From Marsupella aquatica (lineage: Eukaryota; Marchantiophyta), in the NCBI GenBank assembly GCA_973895155.1, contig OZ316892.1:372001-436000 (forward strand): a DNA stretch of 64,000 nt, written 5' to 3'. Position 1 is the first letter of the stretch. The number at the start of each line of letters is the position of its first letter. Under the pieces are notes generated by a model. That model was not told the DNA's origin. It saw only the letters and a program-made list of their open reading frames with translations, and did not search any database. The translations under genes were made by a program, and so were the position numbers. Below are positions 1 to 9,589 of the stretch, in pieces.

Positions 1-3000
1 ACAGCCTGCCTGATAAAATGGTACCTGACGTCAATGTGCTTCACTCTGCTGTCCATCACCTGGTTCACAGCAAGGTGGAGCGCACTTTGACTATCACAAT
101 GGAGCTTCACATTCCCCTGTGGCAATCCCATTTCAGTGATAAGTCTATCCAACCAAATCGCTTCCTTTGCTGCTTCCGCAGCTGCAACATACTCCGCTTC
201 TGTAGTAGACTGAGCAATACACTTCTGCAAAGTAGACCTCCAACTTATGCATCCACCGCCAAGTGTGAACACGTATCCTGTTGTTGATCTCCTTCGGTCC
301 AAATCTTGTCCATAGTCAGAATCTACATAGCCAATCAATGATCTAGCATTCTTTGCATTCGCATCAAATAAAAGACCATGATCCACGGTACCCTTCAAGT
401 ACCTGATAATCCACTTCACTGCTTCCCAGTGTACCTTCCCTGGATTCGACATGTACCTGCTCACCTTGCCCATAGCCATGGCAAGATCAGGTCTAGTGCA
501 AGTCATCAAATACATGAGACTCCCTACTGCCTTGTCATATGGAACCTTTGACATCAACCCCTTCTCTGTGTCATCCGTAGGACAGAACGCTGATGATAAC
601 TTGAAGTGTGGAGCCAACGGGGTACTTACTGGCTTGCTATTCTCCATGTTGAACCTTGCAATTACCTTCCTCGCATAACTGCTCTGCGTCAACCATAGCT
701 TGCCAGCCTCCAAGTCCCTAGTGATCTCCATACCCAAAATCCTCTTAGCTGGCCCTAAGTCCTTCATCTTAAACTCTGCACTAAGCAGTGCCTTGAGTTT
801 AACAATCTCAGACCTATCCTTGGCTGCAATTAGCATGTCATCCACATAAAGTACTAAAATAATGAACCCAAAGACAACATTCTTCACCGGTTTCAAATAC
901 ACACAAGGGTCAAATACACTTCTGTGAAAACCTTGTGACCGAATCCAATCGTCAAACCGCTTGTTCCACTGTCTTGGTGACTGCTTCAACCCATACAAGG
1001 ATTTCAGCAATCTGCAAACCAATTCCTCCTGTCCTCTCTTCACAAAACCTAGCGGTTGTCTCATGAAGATCACCTCTTCCAATGTGCCATAGAGGAAAGC
1101 TGTGACAACATCCATCTGATCTAGGAGCAGACCAAACATTACAACAAGTACACACAATAGTCGTATTGTAGAGTACTTAGCAACTGGTGAGAAGACCTCA
1201 TTGTAATCCACACCTTTCTCTTGTGTGAATCCCTTTGCTACCAATCTAGCCTTGTAGACCTTCGATCCACCTCCTATGGAATTATCCTTCAGCTTGTAAA
1301 TCCACTTGCTGTCCACCATTTGCTGACCCTTAGGCAGCTTAACAAGCTCCCAAGTTTTGTTGTCCTTTAGTGACTGCATCTCCGTTTGCATTGCTGCAGT
1401 CCACTTCTGCTTCTCTTTTGAAGCACTTGCCTCATGAAATGAAGAAGGTTCTCCTTCTTCCAAAATTAACGCATCACCCTCATCATCAGCTGTAAAATCA
1501 TCCTCTTGCAGTTGAGATGAATCAACCCACTGTCCATACCTTGATGGAGCGCGTACAGTGCGACCAGATGTTCTTCTAGCCGATGACTCCGGTTGATCTG
1601 CGTGTGCTGGTACAATTTGAAGCTCAACAGCATCCACTTGTTGCTCACCAGCATCAACAAACTCCTCTGGTTCCTCTGGCATAGGAACCAGCTCCATAAT
1701 TGGAGCAACTCCTTCTCTCCGGTCATGCACCTCATAACCAATCTCCCCCTCAACGAGATCCAGGATAGGAGATTTTCCTTTGTCAGTACGGGAGACCTGA
1801 GTATTCTCCCCCTCCTTCAATAATCTGGATTCATTGAAGGAAACATCCCTACTGACAACGAGCTTACAGGCAATAGGATCCCATAGCCTATAGGCTTTCA
1901 CACCACTCTGGTACCCAAGAAAAACACATTTCCTGGAGGTAGGATCCAACTTGGTCCTATTCTGCTTTGGTGTGAGAGCATATGCATCACTTCCAAAAAT
2001 TACCAAGCCATGATAGTCTGCTTGCCGCTTATAGCGCATCTCAAACGGCATTTTGAAATTGATAGCACTAGAAGGAGAAAGATTTACCAAATAAGCTGCG
2101 GTATTGACAGCTTCTGCCCAAAATTCTTGTGGTAAACCTGATTGGCTCAACATACTCCGTGACCGCTCCAACAGTGTCCGATTGAGCCTCTTAGCGATAC
2201 CATTCTGCTGCGGAGTATAAACTGTGGTGAGATGGCGAGTTATCCCCTGTTCTGAACAGTACTCTTCAAATTCCATTGAAGTGTACTCCCCGCCGTTGTC
2301 TGACCTCAGACTCTTCACCCTTGTATCCAAACACTTGATCGTGTTTCCAGTCTGATTCTCCACCTGGGCCTTCCACTTCTTAAAAATGGACAAGACATCA
2401 GACTTATGCGTCATGAAATAAATCCACACAAATCTTGAGTAATCATCAATAAATGATACATAGTACAACTTTCCAGAGTGTGAGGGAGTCGGGGATGGAC
2501 CCCACACGTCACTATGTATGTACTCAAGAACCGCTTTGGAACGATGAGTTCCAACACCAAAAGCACGACGATGCTGCTTTCCAAGAATGCAATGCTCACA
2601 AAACTCTAATTTACAAGATTGCAAATCAGAAATGAGTCCATTCTTCCGTAAGATAGCCAAACCCTTCTCACTCATGTGGCCTAGCCGTGAATGCCACAGT
2701 TGAGTCATCTCCTCGTGAGACTTGGTTACATTGGCCTCTCCACATACAGTATTGCCCTGTAACACATACAAATTCTTTTGTCTACTCCCCTTCAAAATCA
2801 CTGTCTCTCCCGACCTGACTTGAAGTTCACCATCAATAACGCTCCATTGATGACCATTTGAATCCAACACACCGAGTGAAATCAGATTCTTACGCATGCC
2901 AGGTACATACCTGACTCCGGACACTGTGCGCGCAGCGCCATCAAACATTTGAATCTTCACAGACCCAATTCCCTCAATTTGACAGGAGTGATCATTTCCC

Positions 3001-3137
3001 ATCAGAACTGAACCGTTTGAAACAGAGTAAGAACTGAAAAACTCACGAATGTAACAAATATGAAAAGAGCAAGCACAATCAAGAATCCACACATCATCTG
3101 CTCTCATAGATGATGTGCACAGGGCATACCCCCGGCT
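1..3137 (-). CDS. Ty1/copia pol polyprotein, 3' end outside window
   Basis: The frame is open from 3137 to base 1 and is the same frame as gag, separated from it only by TGA at 3138-3140. In order I see a degenerate aspartic protease site (D-C-A-C-S-F-H near 3080, where the family usually has D-S-G/A), an integrase HHCC zinc region, the integrase core (HSDVWGP, then LRSDNGGEY), the reverse transcriptase motif YVDDM at 834-848 and the RNase H motif CDSQSALHLA near position 98. The third integrase acidic residue is Lys (codon 2192-2190) instead of Glu at D35E spacing. Alternatively it could be expressed by stop-codon readthrough. The C-terminus is missing because the window starts there. Confidence 0.88.
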
Positions 3138-4172
3138 TCATAAAACATACTCATCATTGAGTAAATCAGCTTCTCCATCAGCCCTAGCCACATTTGCCGA
3201 TGAAGTTTCCGCTGCCTTTCCCTTACAGTCTCGCTTGAAGTGTCCAACTTGGTTGCACTTCCAACATGTCACCTGCCTCCTCTGAGGGGATTTACCCTTG
3301 GACTTAGATCTGGATTTAGATCTAAACTGGGTTCTACGGTCCCCAGTTGGTCGCTGCATACTCCTCCCACGGTTAACATTGAGGGCAGCACCAGATGATG
3401 AAGGCTGTGACGTGATGTGCATCTTCTGCTGAAGATCATCACTAAGCAGAGAACTTACCACGTCATTGTATGAAATGGTATCCCTATCACGATGCAACAA
3501 CACTCGTGATAGGGACTGGTAAGATGGAGGCAATGAACTAAGAAGCTGCAGAGCCTTCGTCTCATCATTCAAAGTCTCCCCAAGGTTTTCCAAGTCAACG
3601 ACCATGTCGTTGAAAGCATCCACATGGTCTTGCAACTTCGTACCAGATTCCTTCATCCTGAAACTCATCAGTTTGTAGGAAGTGTAGAGCCGGTTCGACA
3701 ACTCCTTGCGGTGATACTTGCTCTGCAATTCCGCAAACAAGGACATGCAATCCTTATGTGCACCTAACTGCTTGATGATGGGAGGCATGAGATAGAGTGT
3801 AACACACCACACTCCCTGCTCCTGCATGCGGTCCCATTGTTTCTCATCAACATCGTCTTCACGAGGGCTCAGCAGTTGGCCCATCCCTGACGCATAAAGC
3901 ACTCCCTTCACCTGCTTCTCCCATAGCAAGTAGTCAGAGCGCCCATCATACTTTGTCACTTCATACTTGGGTCCCCCAAGCTTGAAAGTCCCCATCTTCT
4001 TCTTTACCGTGAGCTCCGGTAGTAGTACTGCTTCCTCCACCACACGCCGCACCGGTGATGGTATCGGTGTCACGTGCTCTTCCTCCTGCTCCTCTCTCTG
4101 CCCCTGAAACCTCCGCGGTGATCCTCGTGCTTCAAGTTCCACGTCTTCGAAAAACTCCTCTGAATCACTCAT
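3138..4172 (-). CDS. Ty1/copia Gag capsid protein
   Basis: 344 codons. An acidic N-terminus is followed by a UBN2/copia-gag type helical region (about residues 75-240, starting near the motif YLLWEKQV) and one CCHC zinc knuckle (C-W-K-C-N-Q-V-G-H-F-K-R-D-C, about residues 302-315) preceded by a Ser/Arg/Lys-rich stretch. Gag builds the cytoplasmic virus-like particle that packages the RNA, and the knuckle binds nucleic acid. The ATG is the first after the leader and primer site. The ORF ends at TGA, but the same frame continues into protease 20 codons later, so the stop is either a nonsense mutation (CGA to TGA is a common deamination) or a readthrough signal. Confidence 0.9.
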   Translation of the reverse strand: MSDSEEFFEDVELEARGSPRRFQGQREEQEEEHVTPIPSPVRRVVEEAVLLPELTVKKKMGTFKLGGPKYEVTKYDGRSDYLLWEKQVKGVLYASGMGQLLSPREDDVDEKQWDRMQEQGVWCVTLYLMPPIIKQLGAHKDCMSLFAELQSKYHRKELSNRLYTSYKLMSFRMKESGTKLQDHVDAFNDMVVDLENLGETLNDETKALQLLSSLPPSYQSLSRVLLHRDRDTISYNDVVSSLLSDDLQQKMHITSQPSSSGAALNVNRGRSMQRPTGDRRTQFRSKSRSKSKGKSPQRRQVTCWKCNQVGHFKRDCKGKAAETSSANVARADGEADLLNDEYVL

Positions 4173-4864
4173 ATGAGAAAGTCACAAAATATGTTGTTTT
4201 TCACAACTTCTCAAAAAACTCGAAACTCAACACCGCCGCGTAGCCCACAAAGCTAGGAGTCCAATACTGAAAATCAAAATCAAAATCGAAATTTGACGGA
4301 AAAGTTATTCAAATTTCGGTCGAGGTGGGTAAAACCTTGGGAAACTCCCCCGTTTTGACCACCTCAGGGAATAACCGAAATACCAAGTACAACCCGTTGT
4401 CGGAATTGCGATGTGATTGGTGCGCTGCATTGCCAACTTCAATGGCTACGACCTCACTTGTCAACAACGAATGTTGATCAATTGCACTTGGTGCCGTCAC
4501 CAAGTCCAACAAGGTAATTGATTTTGCTTAGCCTTCCTCTTTGCATCAAAGAGCCAATCCCGGACTCAAAAACAATCGTCTTGCCTCAATCTCTCCGTTG
4601 AGTCAAAACACTTGACGCTTCTCCCTCCGAGTCGATTGCCAACTTTCTTCACAAAATCCAGAACGACGAAAACTTAGATCTCTCTGCACCACGAGCTCCG
4701 TTCAACGATTTCTTCACACCGTTAGAAAGCTTTTGCCCTGATCTATCCGTTGAGCCCATAAACTCCAAGTTCCATGCGATGGAACTCTGGAAAATCCACC
4801 AACACTCAACGCTGGAAAAACCGTCATGAAATCCCATCACGAACACACGTCACCTCCCAAGCAT
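4173..4864 (-). other. copia 5' untranslated leader
   Basis: About 690 bases between primer site and gag ATG on the minus strand. I see no conserved coding content. Its length is ordinary for plant copia leaders, which carry packaging and dimerisation signals, but I cannot point to one. Confidence 0.6.
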
Positions 4865-4876
4865 GCTCTGATACCA
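4865..4876 (-). promoter_or_regulatory. primer binding site, initiator Met tRNA
   Basis: The minus strand reads TGGTATCAGAGC, the classic plant Ty1/copia primer site complementary to the 3' end of initiator methionine tRNA. It lies 2 bases inside the LTR edge, the usual spacing, and fixes the LTR boundary at 4879. Confidence 0.93.
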
Positions 4877-4878
4877 AT

Positions 4879-5299
4879 TGTTGAGCATAGACGACGATCG
4901 CAACGGCAAGCCCATGAACCATCCAACGCACAATAGTCAACACAAGAGATACGTGGTTCACCTCCTTGAGGCTACGTCCACGGGAACACACAAGAGAGCT
5001 TTACTGAACTCTAAGCCCGTCGGCTATACCGAGTCTCCACAGTGTAAGCTCTCCCTATCTCTCAAGTGGCTCCATAACAATGAGCCTTGGTTCTACCTCT
5101 CCAAGCACACATGCCTCTTATGATATAGTGTGCAACTTAGTTGTACCTAACCACATAGTTGTACCTAATCACGTAGTTGTACCTAACCACATAGTTGTAC
5201 CTAATCACGTAGTTGTACCTAACCACGTAGTTGTACCAACCCACGTTGTTGTACCAACCACGTCATACCTAACCTAGACGTAAGAGTAAATACCCAACA
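4879..5299 (-). repeat. copia 5' LTR (421 bp)
   Basis: On the plus strand it starts TGTTGAGCATAG and ends ACCCAACA, giving TG...CA ends with a 5-base terminal inversion (TGTTG/CAACA). It is an inverted relative of the LTR at 5763-6106: about the first 130 bases match closely, then the two diverge where this copy has an 18-bp repeat array. The array lies in U3, upstream of the expected start site. Confidence 0.9.
5139..5264 (-). repeat. 18-bp tandem array in copia U3
   Basis: Seven head-to-tail units of 18 bp (type AGTTGTACCTAACCACAT) start at 5139, 5157, 5175, 5193, 5211, 5229 and 5247. Units alternate between ...ACCACAT and ...ATCACGT, as if a 36-bp pair had been duplicated. Repeats at this place in plant LTRs are often enhancers. 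The sister LTR at 5763-6106 lacks the array. Confidence 0.9.
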
Positions 5300-5552
5300 T
5301 TTAGATCATGGAAAAATGTCTCTAAACTGTGACAGTCAGAGTGCTCTTCACTTGGCTGCTAACCAGGTGATGGATAGTAGAGTGAAGCACATTGATATCA
5401 GGTACCATTTTATCAGGCAAGCAGTGTCTGACAAAACTTTTGAGCTAGTCAAGATTGATGGAAAGCTCAATCCCGCTGATGCCTTTACCAAAGTGATTCC
5501 TTTGGAGAGTTTCTCAAGACATAGTGCTACTTTGCAGGTTTTGCAATTGTAG
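5300..5552 (+). pseudogene. Ty1/copia RNase H C-terminal fragment
   Basis: The last 79 or so codons of a copia pol on the plus strand: CDSQSALHLA, the KHIDIRYHFIRQ block and the typical tail (NPADAFTKVIP) before a stop at 5550. It is the same family as the minus-strand element: the first 40 residues are nearly identical to those encoded at positions 1-110 in the other direction. The upstream part of pol is gone, apparently cut by the insertion or rearrangement that placed the minus-strand LTR at 5299. Confidence 0.88.
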
Positions 5553-5762
5553 CGCAAGTAGAGTTATTTAGCAATGTGTGACTATTTGTATATGGATTAC
5601 TCATTCCAATTTGGCTATGACTTAGTTCTAGTTAACCCTTAGTAACCCTTGAATGTGGTTTTTAGGGGGAGACTTGTTTAGGTGATTGTCTAGAACTTCC
5701 CGTTGAGGATTTCATATGGTAGCAATTAGTCCAGTCCCCAAGACAAGAGTCAAGGGGTAGTT
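5553..5762 (+). other. copia 3' UTR with purine tract
   Basis: Non-coding stretch between the RNase H stop and the LTR. Purine-rich runs lie near 5667 (AGGGGGAGA) and just before the LTR (CAAGGGGTAG), the latter being the likely polypurine tract priming plus-strand DNA. Confidence 0.6.
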
Positions 5763-6106
5763 TGTTAGGTATTGCTCTTAGTCTTGTGACTCTTGAGCTA
5801 ACCACAATTAGGCTAACTCAGGTTAGTACTTAGCTAAGGTTAGCGGTAGTGTTGTTGTGAATATAGCCAGGGCTGATGCCAGACCCTAGTGGAACTTAGG
5901 CTCATTGTTACGGAGCTAGTTGAGAGATAGGGAGAGCTTGCGCTGTGGATGCTTGGTATGGCCAGTTGGCCTAGAGTGCAGTAAAGGTCTTTGTGTTCCT
6001 GTGGACGTAGCCTCATGTGGAGGTGAACCACGTATCTCTCTGTGTCGACTCTTGTGCGTTGGATGGTTCATGGGCTTGCCGTTGCGATTGTCGTCTATGC
6101 TCAACA
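5763..6106 (+). repeat. copia 3' LTR (344 bp), plus copy
   Basis: Starts TGTTAGGTATTG and ends ATGCTCAACA. Its last 130 bases are the reverse complement of the start of 4879-5299 with few changes, so both belong to one family in opposite orientations. It is shorter because it lacks the 18-bp U3 array. It ends inside a degenerate coding region on the minus strand. Confidence 0.87.
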
Positions 6107-6720
6107 CATGTCTTCTGACGGGTTTCGGACATGGGTTGTCGTCCGTTGGAGAGGTTCCACAATGACAACTTCAAGCTCGCCCAAGCCACTGCCGCCATCG
6201 GAAGACAGATCCACAACTTCAGGATCTGTGCTTTTTAACTTAATTTGTGTCCTTGTTTGCAACCCCCCCAAACTTCCTCTTTTTTGATCTCGTTACCAGA
6301 ACAATGTTAGGCCTGTGGGAATCTTCTACTAGTACCACATGAGCACCAGAAATGGTCTTCCCGCGCTTTATAGAAACCGTTTCTACATCTCCACTAAGGG
6401 GGTCCACCGACGTGAACTTACGCAATTCTGGTTGCTCAAGTTATATTAATTGTGTTCAATTTTGAAAAGAAAGATTCCACATTCCCAAAGGAAGTAGCAT
6501 CTTGAAGTCGGAGTTCAAATAGGCTTGGTCCCCGCCCTTTCCTCCCACTGTGTTGGTAGTGCTCCAAAGATGCAACCTGGCTTAGTGTTCGCGTAGCATC
6601 TAAGTTACAGGAAATTTGTACTAACCCAACCTTTCTATTAGACGACCATTTTTGCATGATCGCATGCACCGACTCTACCCCGCTGTGGTTAGGCATGAGC
6701 GCAATCTTTCCTCTATCCAT
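6107..6720 (-). pseudogene. unrecognised broken coding region
   Basis: Three pieces in different minus-strand frames read like one protein: 6720 to about 6440 (starting MDRGKIAL), 6425-6240 (after EQPELRKFTS) and about 6270-6107 (containing DPEVVDLSSDGG). The shifts fall near 6440 and in a run of seven C at 6263-6269, where a one-base slip would join the last two pieces. A splice acceptor-like TTGTAG precedes the first ATG. The copia LTR cuts it at 6106. I do not recognise the family; it could be a host gene remnant or transposon protein. Confidence 0.35.
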
Positions 6721-7849
6721 CTCCTACAATTCCAAGAAGAATGTCAATACAATTGGAAAGTAGATATCTAGGCGACCTTTGCCGATATTTGAGGGAAAGC
6801 GTTACAGATAGAGGTCGTCCAATTGAACGTTGTCGTGCCAAAAGATTTCGGCTCAGGAATGGCTTTTATAGGGGATGATGGGCGAGGCCTCCCGGTTGGG
6901 TTGCGTGCATGCTGACTCAGAGGGGCTGCTTGGTTGGATGGATTGAGGTTTGGTGATTGGGTGACTCATCATCACCAGGTTTGGTGTTTGGGTGAGTCAC
7001 CAGGCTTGGAGTTTGGATGAGCCTCGTTGATGGCAGCTGGCTCAGGCTGGATGGTTGGGTTTCCGATGCTACTTAAGACTTGAGCCTCGGCTCATTGAGG
7101 TTGGCGGTTGTCTATTGAGATCTGTTGAGTTGCGTTCTGTGAGTTCCGCTCCGTTCTGCGGAACTCGGCTGTGGCGCGGCGGTTTTAAAGTTCTGAGTGA
7201 GTTTTCGATCCAGGCGGGGAATTTCTCAAGTCTGGAGTCTCGTTGGTCCAGGCCCGAGTTCCGTGCAAGCTGTTTTAGACTAGTGGAGTAGCTAGTCGAG
7301 TTTTGGTTTTGTGAGCTAAGGAGGATAGTTTTTCCGTCAGATTTCGATTAGTTAGTCACTCGAGGAGTTCTACCCGACAAGTTAGAGGTAGCGGCCCGCC
7401 GTAGGGCCAGCTACCAGACTCTTGCGGGCAAGCTTACTCGAGGGCACCTATTGTAACCTTTGTGAGAAAAGTAAAAAATATAAAGGAATGAGAGTTCGCT
7501 CCGAAAAGTGCTTGTCACCTGTCCCGATCGCAGCCAGAAACGCGTAGTTTGCCCGAGGAGCCCCTCGTGACAACGTCCTTCAATTGACCCCATGCAACGA
7601 GCTTCACCGAGATTTGGCGGATTTCATGCATATAGAGGAAAGCGTTAGACACTTACAAGTCTCAAAAAATTTCCCCATTGAGAAAACCAAACAATCCACC
7701 AAGACATCCATGTTGTGAGCTCCTTCACTTTTCTGGGTTAGTAGTGTGTTGCCCTTGCTCCACCATGTCTTAAGCTTTTCAAAAACTCAAAATGCAAGAA
7801 CTATGTTGTCGGCGTGTCGAAGAGAATCTAGAATTTCCTTATGCTCAAA
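6721..7849. other. no gene seen; possible old LTR remnant
   Basis: A short degenerate repeat of type GGTTTGGTGATTGGGTGA lies at 6945-7020. The stretch 7030-7570 has a texture like an LTR or 5' leader (GC-rich pieces, then a run AAAATATAAAGGAATGAGAG near 7476), but I found neither matching partner nor clean TG...CA ends, so I do not call it an element. Confidence 0.3.
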
Positions 7850-8090
7850 TGTCTTATGTGGGACAATGTGCTTCAATCTGCACCCTCTCCACTGATTGGG
7901 CCCAATGAAACACATCTTCTGTATGGGTTTTTATCTTTCCATCCCAAAATTCATTGCAGATTGCATTCCACCCAGTAGTAGCATTATCAGCCCTAAACCC
8001 TTTGTGTAGCCACAAAATTCAACATTCTTTAGCCCATGTTCTCCAGACACCCTCCTCATGACCTTCCATGTTTGCAATGTCCCACTATCT
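7850..8090 (-). pseudogene. degenerate transposase-like fragment
   Basis: On the minus strand around 8007-7880 one frame reads GFRADNATTGWNAI and, further on, EDVFHWAQSVERV. A D-N...W...FHW-x2-S pattern like this occurs in plant MULE-type transposase relatives. The reading needs a frame change at about 8005 and stops soon after. It is too short to assign securely. Confidence 0.3.
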
Positions 8091-8104
8091 TCTGAAACAC
8101 CACG

Positions 8105-8122
8105 TTTAGGGTTTAGGGTTTA
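8105..8122 (+). repeat. interstitial telomere-type repeat
   Basis: Two and a half copies of TTTAGGG, the Arabidopsis-type telomere unit; a similar CCCTAAA pair lies at about 8838-8850 inside the MITE. Too short to mark an old chromosome end, but it agrees with a plant source. Confidence 0.7.
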
Positions 8123-8198
8123 TGTTATGGTTGTACGGCTGATGTAGATTTAACGCGCGGTTTCTGAAACTAGTTCACAGACAAAGATTGTGCACAGG

Positions 8199-8300
8199 CC
8201 TCGATAGAAATGGTCATACACGTGTGCTGACATGGTGCACCATTACATGCCCCGATAGAAATGGTCAGACATGTGTGCTGACATGATGGACCATTTGTTG
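8199..8300 (+). repeat. 51-bp tandem duplication
   Basis: Two imperfect units (CGATAGAAATGGTCA...GTGTGCTGACATG...GGACCATT) begin near 8202 and 8253. No coding meaning is apparent. Confidence 0.75.
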
Positions 8301-8655
8301 TCAAGTATGCAATGCATGACATCATACATCACCCATATTGTTTGTCATGGAGAAGTCATGGAGAGTACCTAAGGATTGGCAATGGCCGTTTACTGGCAGT
8401 TGCTTGTAAAATCGGTGAATGTATGAAAGGCTCTTCCAGCCTCGTAGGAACTAGTTACAACGCCAGATTGCATAATCTCAAACTTCCTTTGAGAACTTCC
8501 AGCGCCGGCGGCAAAAGAAACCTCCCGCAAATAACTGTTTTTGAATGTACGCCCTTCATCCGTCCACCTTATGCCACATATACGACGATTCACAAATCTG
8601 GCCCAAGTAATCTGATGATAATTTTTGAGATTGTGAATACAATTGAAAAATATTA

Positions 8656-9064
8656 TTGTCAACGTTTTAAACCACACCTGCCATTATAAAAGCCTCATTT
8701 CATGTCTCACTACTCACCATCAAAGGTGGAACACTAGCACCTTTTGTGTAATACTTGCCAAAAAAAGGTTTTGCAATCAGCACTTTTTGTGGAACTCAAA
8801 GTACATTCTTGAACAATTACTCTTTACAATGAAAGCTAAACCCTAAACCCTTTATAGTGGCAGGTGTGGTTTAAGTAGCTAAGAGCTCCGAGTATTCACG
8901 CATTGAGCGCTTGCTTGTACAGTAGGTGCATTGTCAACGTTTTAAGTAGCTAAGAGTATTCACGCATTGAGCGCTTGCTTGTACAGTAGGTGCATTGTCA
9001 ACGTTTTAAGTAGCTAAGAGCTCCGAGTATTCACGCATTGAGCGCTTGCTTGTACAGTAGGTGC
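8656..9064 (+). repeat. three ~71-bp tandem units, first split by MITE
   Basis: Unit 2 is 8930-8993 (64 bp, lacking a 7-bp CTCCGAG piece), unit 3 is 8994-9064 (71 bp), and unit 1 is 8656-8670 plus 8871-8929, interrupted by the MITE. Each begins ATTGTCAACGTTTTAAGTAG and ends GTACAGTAGGTGC. The uninterrupted units show the empty insertion site. Confidence 0.92.
8671..8870. mobile_element. 200-bp MITE with TTAA target duplication
   Basis: Ends are ACCACACCTGCCATTATAAA on the left and its near-perfect inverse on the right (20 of 21 bases). The element is bordered on both sides by TTAA (8667-8670 and 8871-8874), while the neighbouring tandem units carry GTTTTAAGTAG without insertion. A TTAA duplication suggests a piggyBac-type source; because TTAA is palindromic the true terminus could lie a few bases outward. 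There is no coding capacity, so movement depended on a transposase elsewhere. Confidence 0.85.
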
Positions 9065-9375
9065 AGTAGATAATCAAGACTGACAACAGACTTTAATGCA
9101 TGCGAGTTGATCGAAGAAACTCGCAATTCATTCTAAGCAGCAGCATTCATGTTGATGATTCACAACTTTCGTAATGAATGCATTTGTTCGATCCGTGATC
9201 GAGTCTGTAGAAAACTGATTATATACAATGTTTTGCCGAAAATAGCTGATTTCGAAAGTGATAAAAAAACACACTGAAATAAAGCTTGACCCTTCGGACT
9301 ATTTTGCTGACTCGACTAGTGAGAGTTCAACTGTTGTTAATTATCGATGATTTTGCTTGTAGATCACTGCCGCTC

Positions 9376-9589
9376 TGTGGAACAACTACCTCTAAGTTTA
9401 CTCTTGGATGGAGATTCCCTCTTGTTCAATTCAAGCTTTTAATAGCTGATCATTGCGGTAAACTGTACATAGCTCAGGTGAGTGTGGAACAACTACCTCT
9501 AAGTCTACTTCTCGATGGAGATTCTCACTTGTTCAATTCAAGCTTTTAATACCCGATCATTGCGGTAAATTGTACATTGCTCAGGTGAG
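9376..9589 (+). repeat. 107-bp tandem duplication
   Basis: Two units, 9376-9482 and 9483-9589, both starting TGTGGAACAACTACCTCTAA and ending GCTCAGGTGAG, about 90 percent alike. CAG/GTGAGTGTG resembles a splice donor, so part of an unrecognised transcript is possible, but neither unit keeps a convincing reading frame. Confidence 0.85.

Larger units (their letters stand above)
1..5299 (-). mobile_element. Ty1/copia retrotransposon, cut by window edge
   Basis: Reading leftwards from 5299 the order is 5' LTR, initiator-Met primer site, leader, gag, one stop codon, then protease, integrase, reverse transcriptase and the start of RNase H at the window edge. This protease-integrase-RT-RNase H order defines Ty1/copia. 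The 3' LTR lies outside the window. The reading frame is almost undamaged, so the insertion is fairly young, but a TGA between gag and pol and a changed integrase catalytic residue suggest it no longer moves by itself. It abuts a second, plus-strand copy of the same family at 5300. Confidence 0.92.

Noticed and set aside
7030-7570. Possible solo LTR or small TRIM element
   Set aside because: LTR-like composition but no second copy, target duplication or convincing ends.
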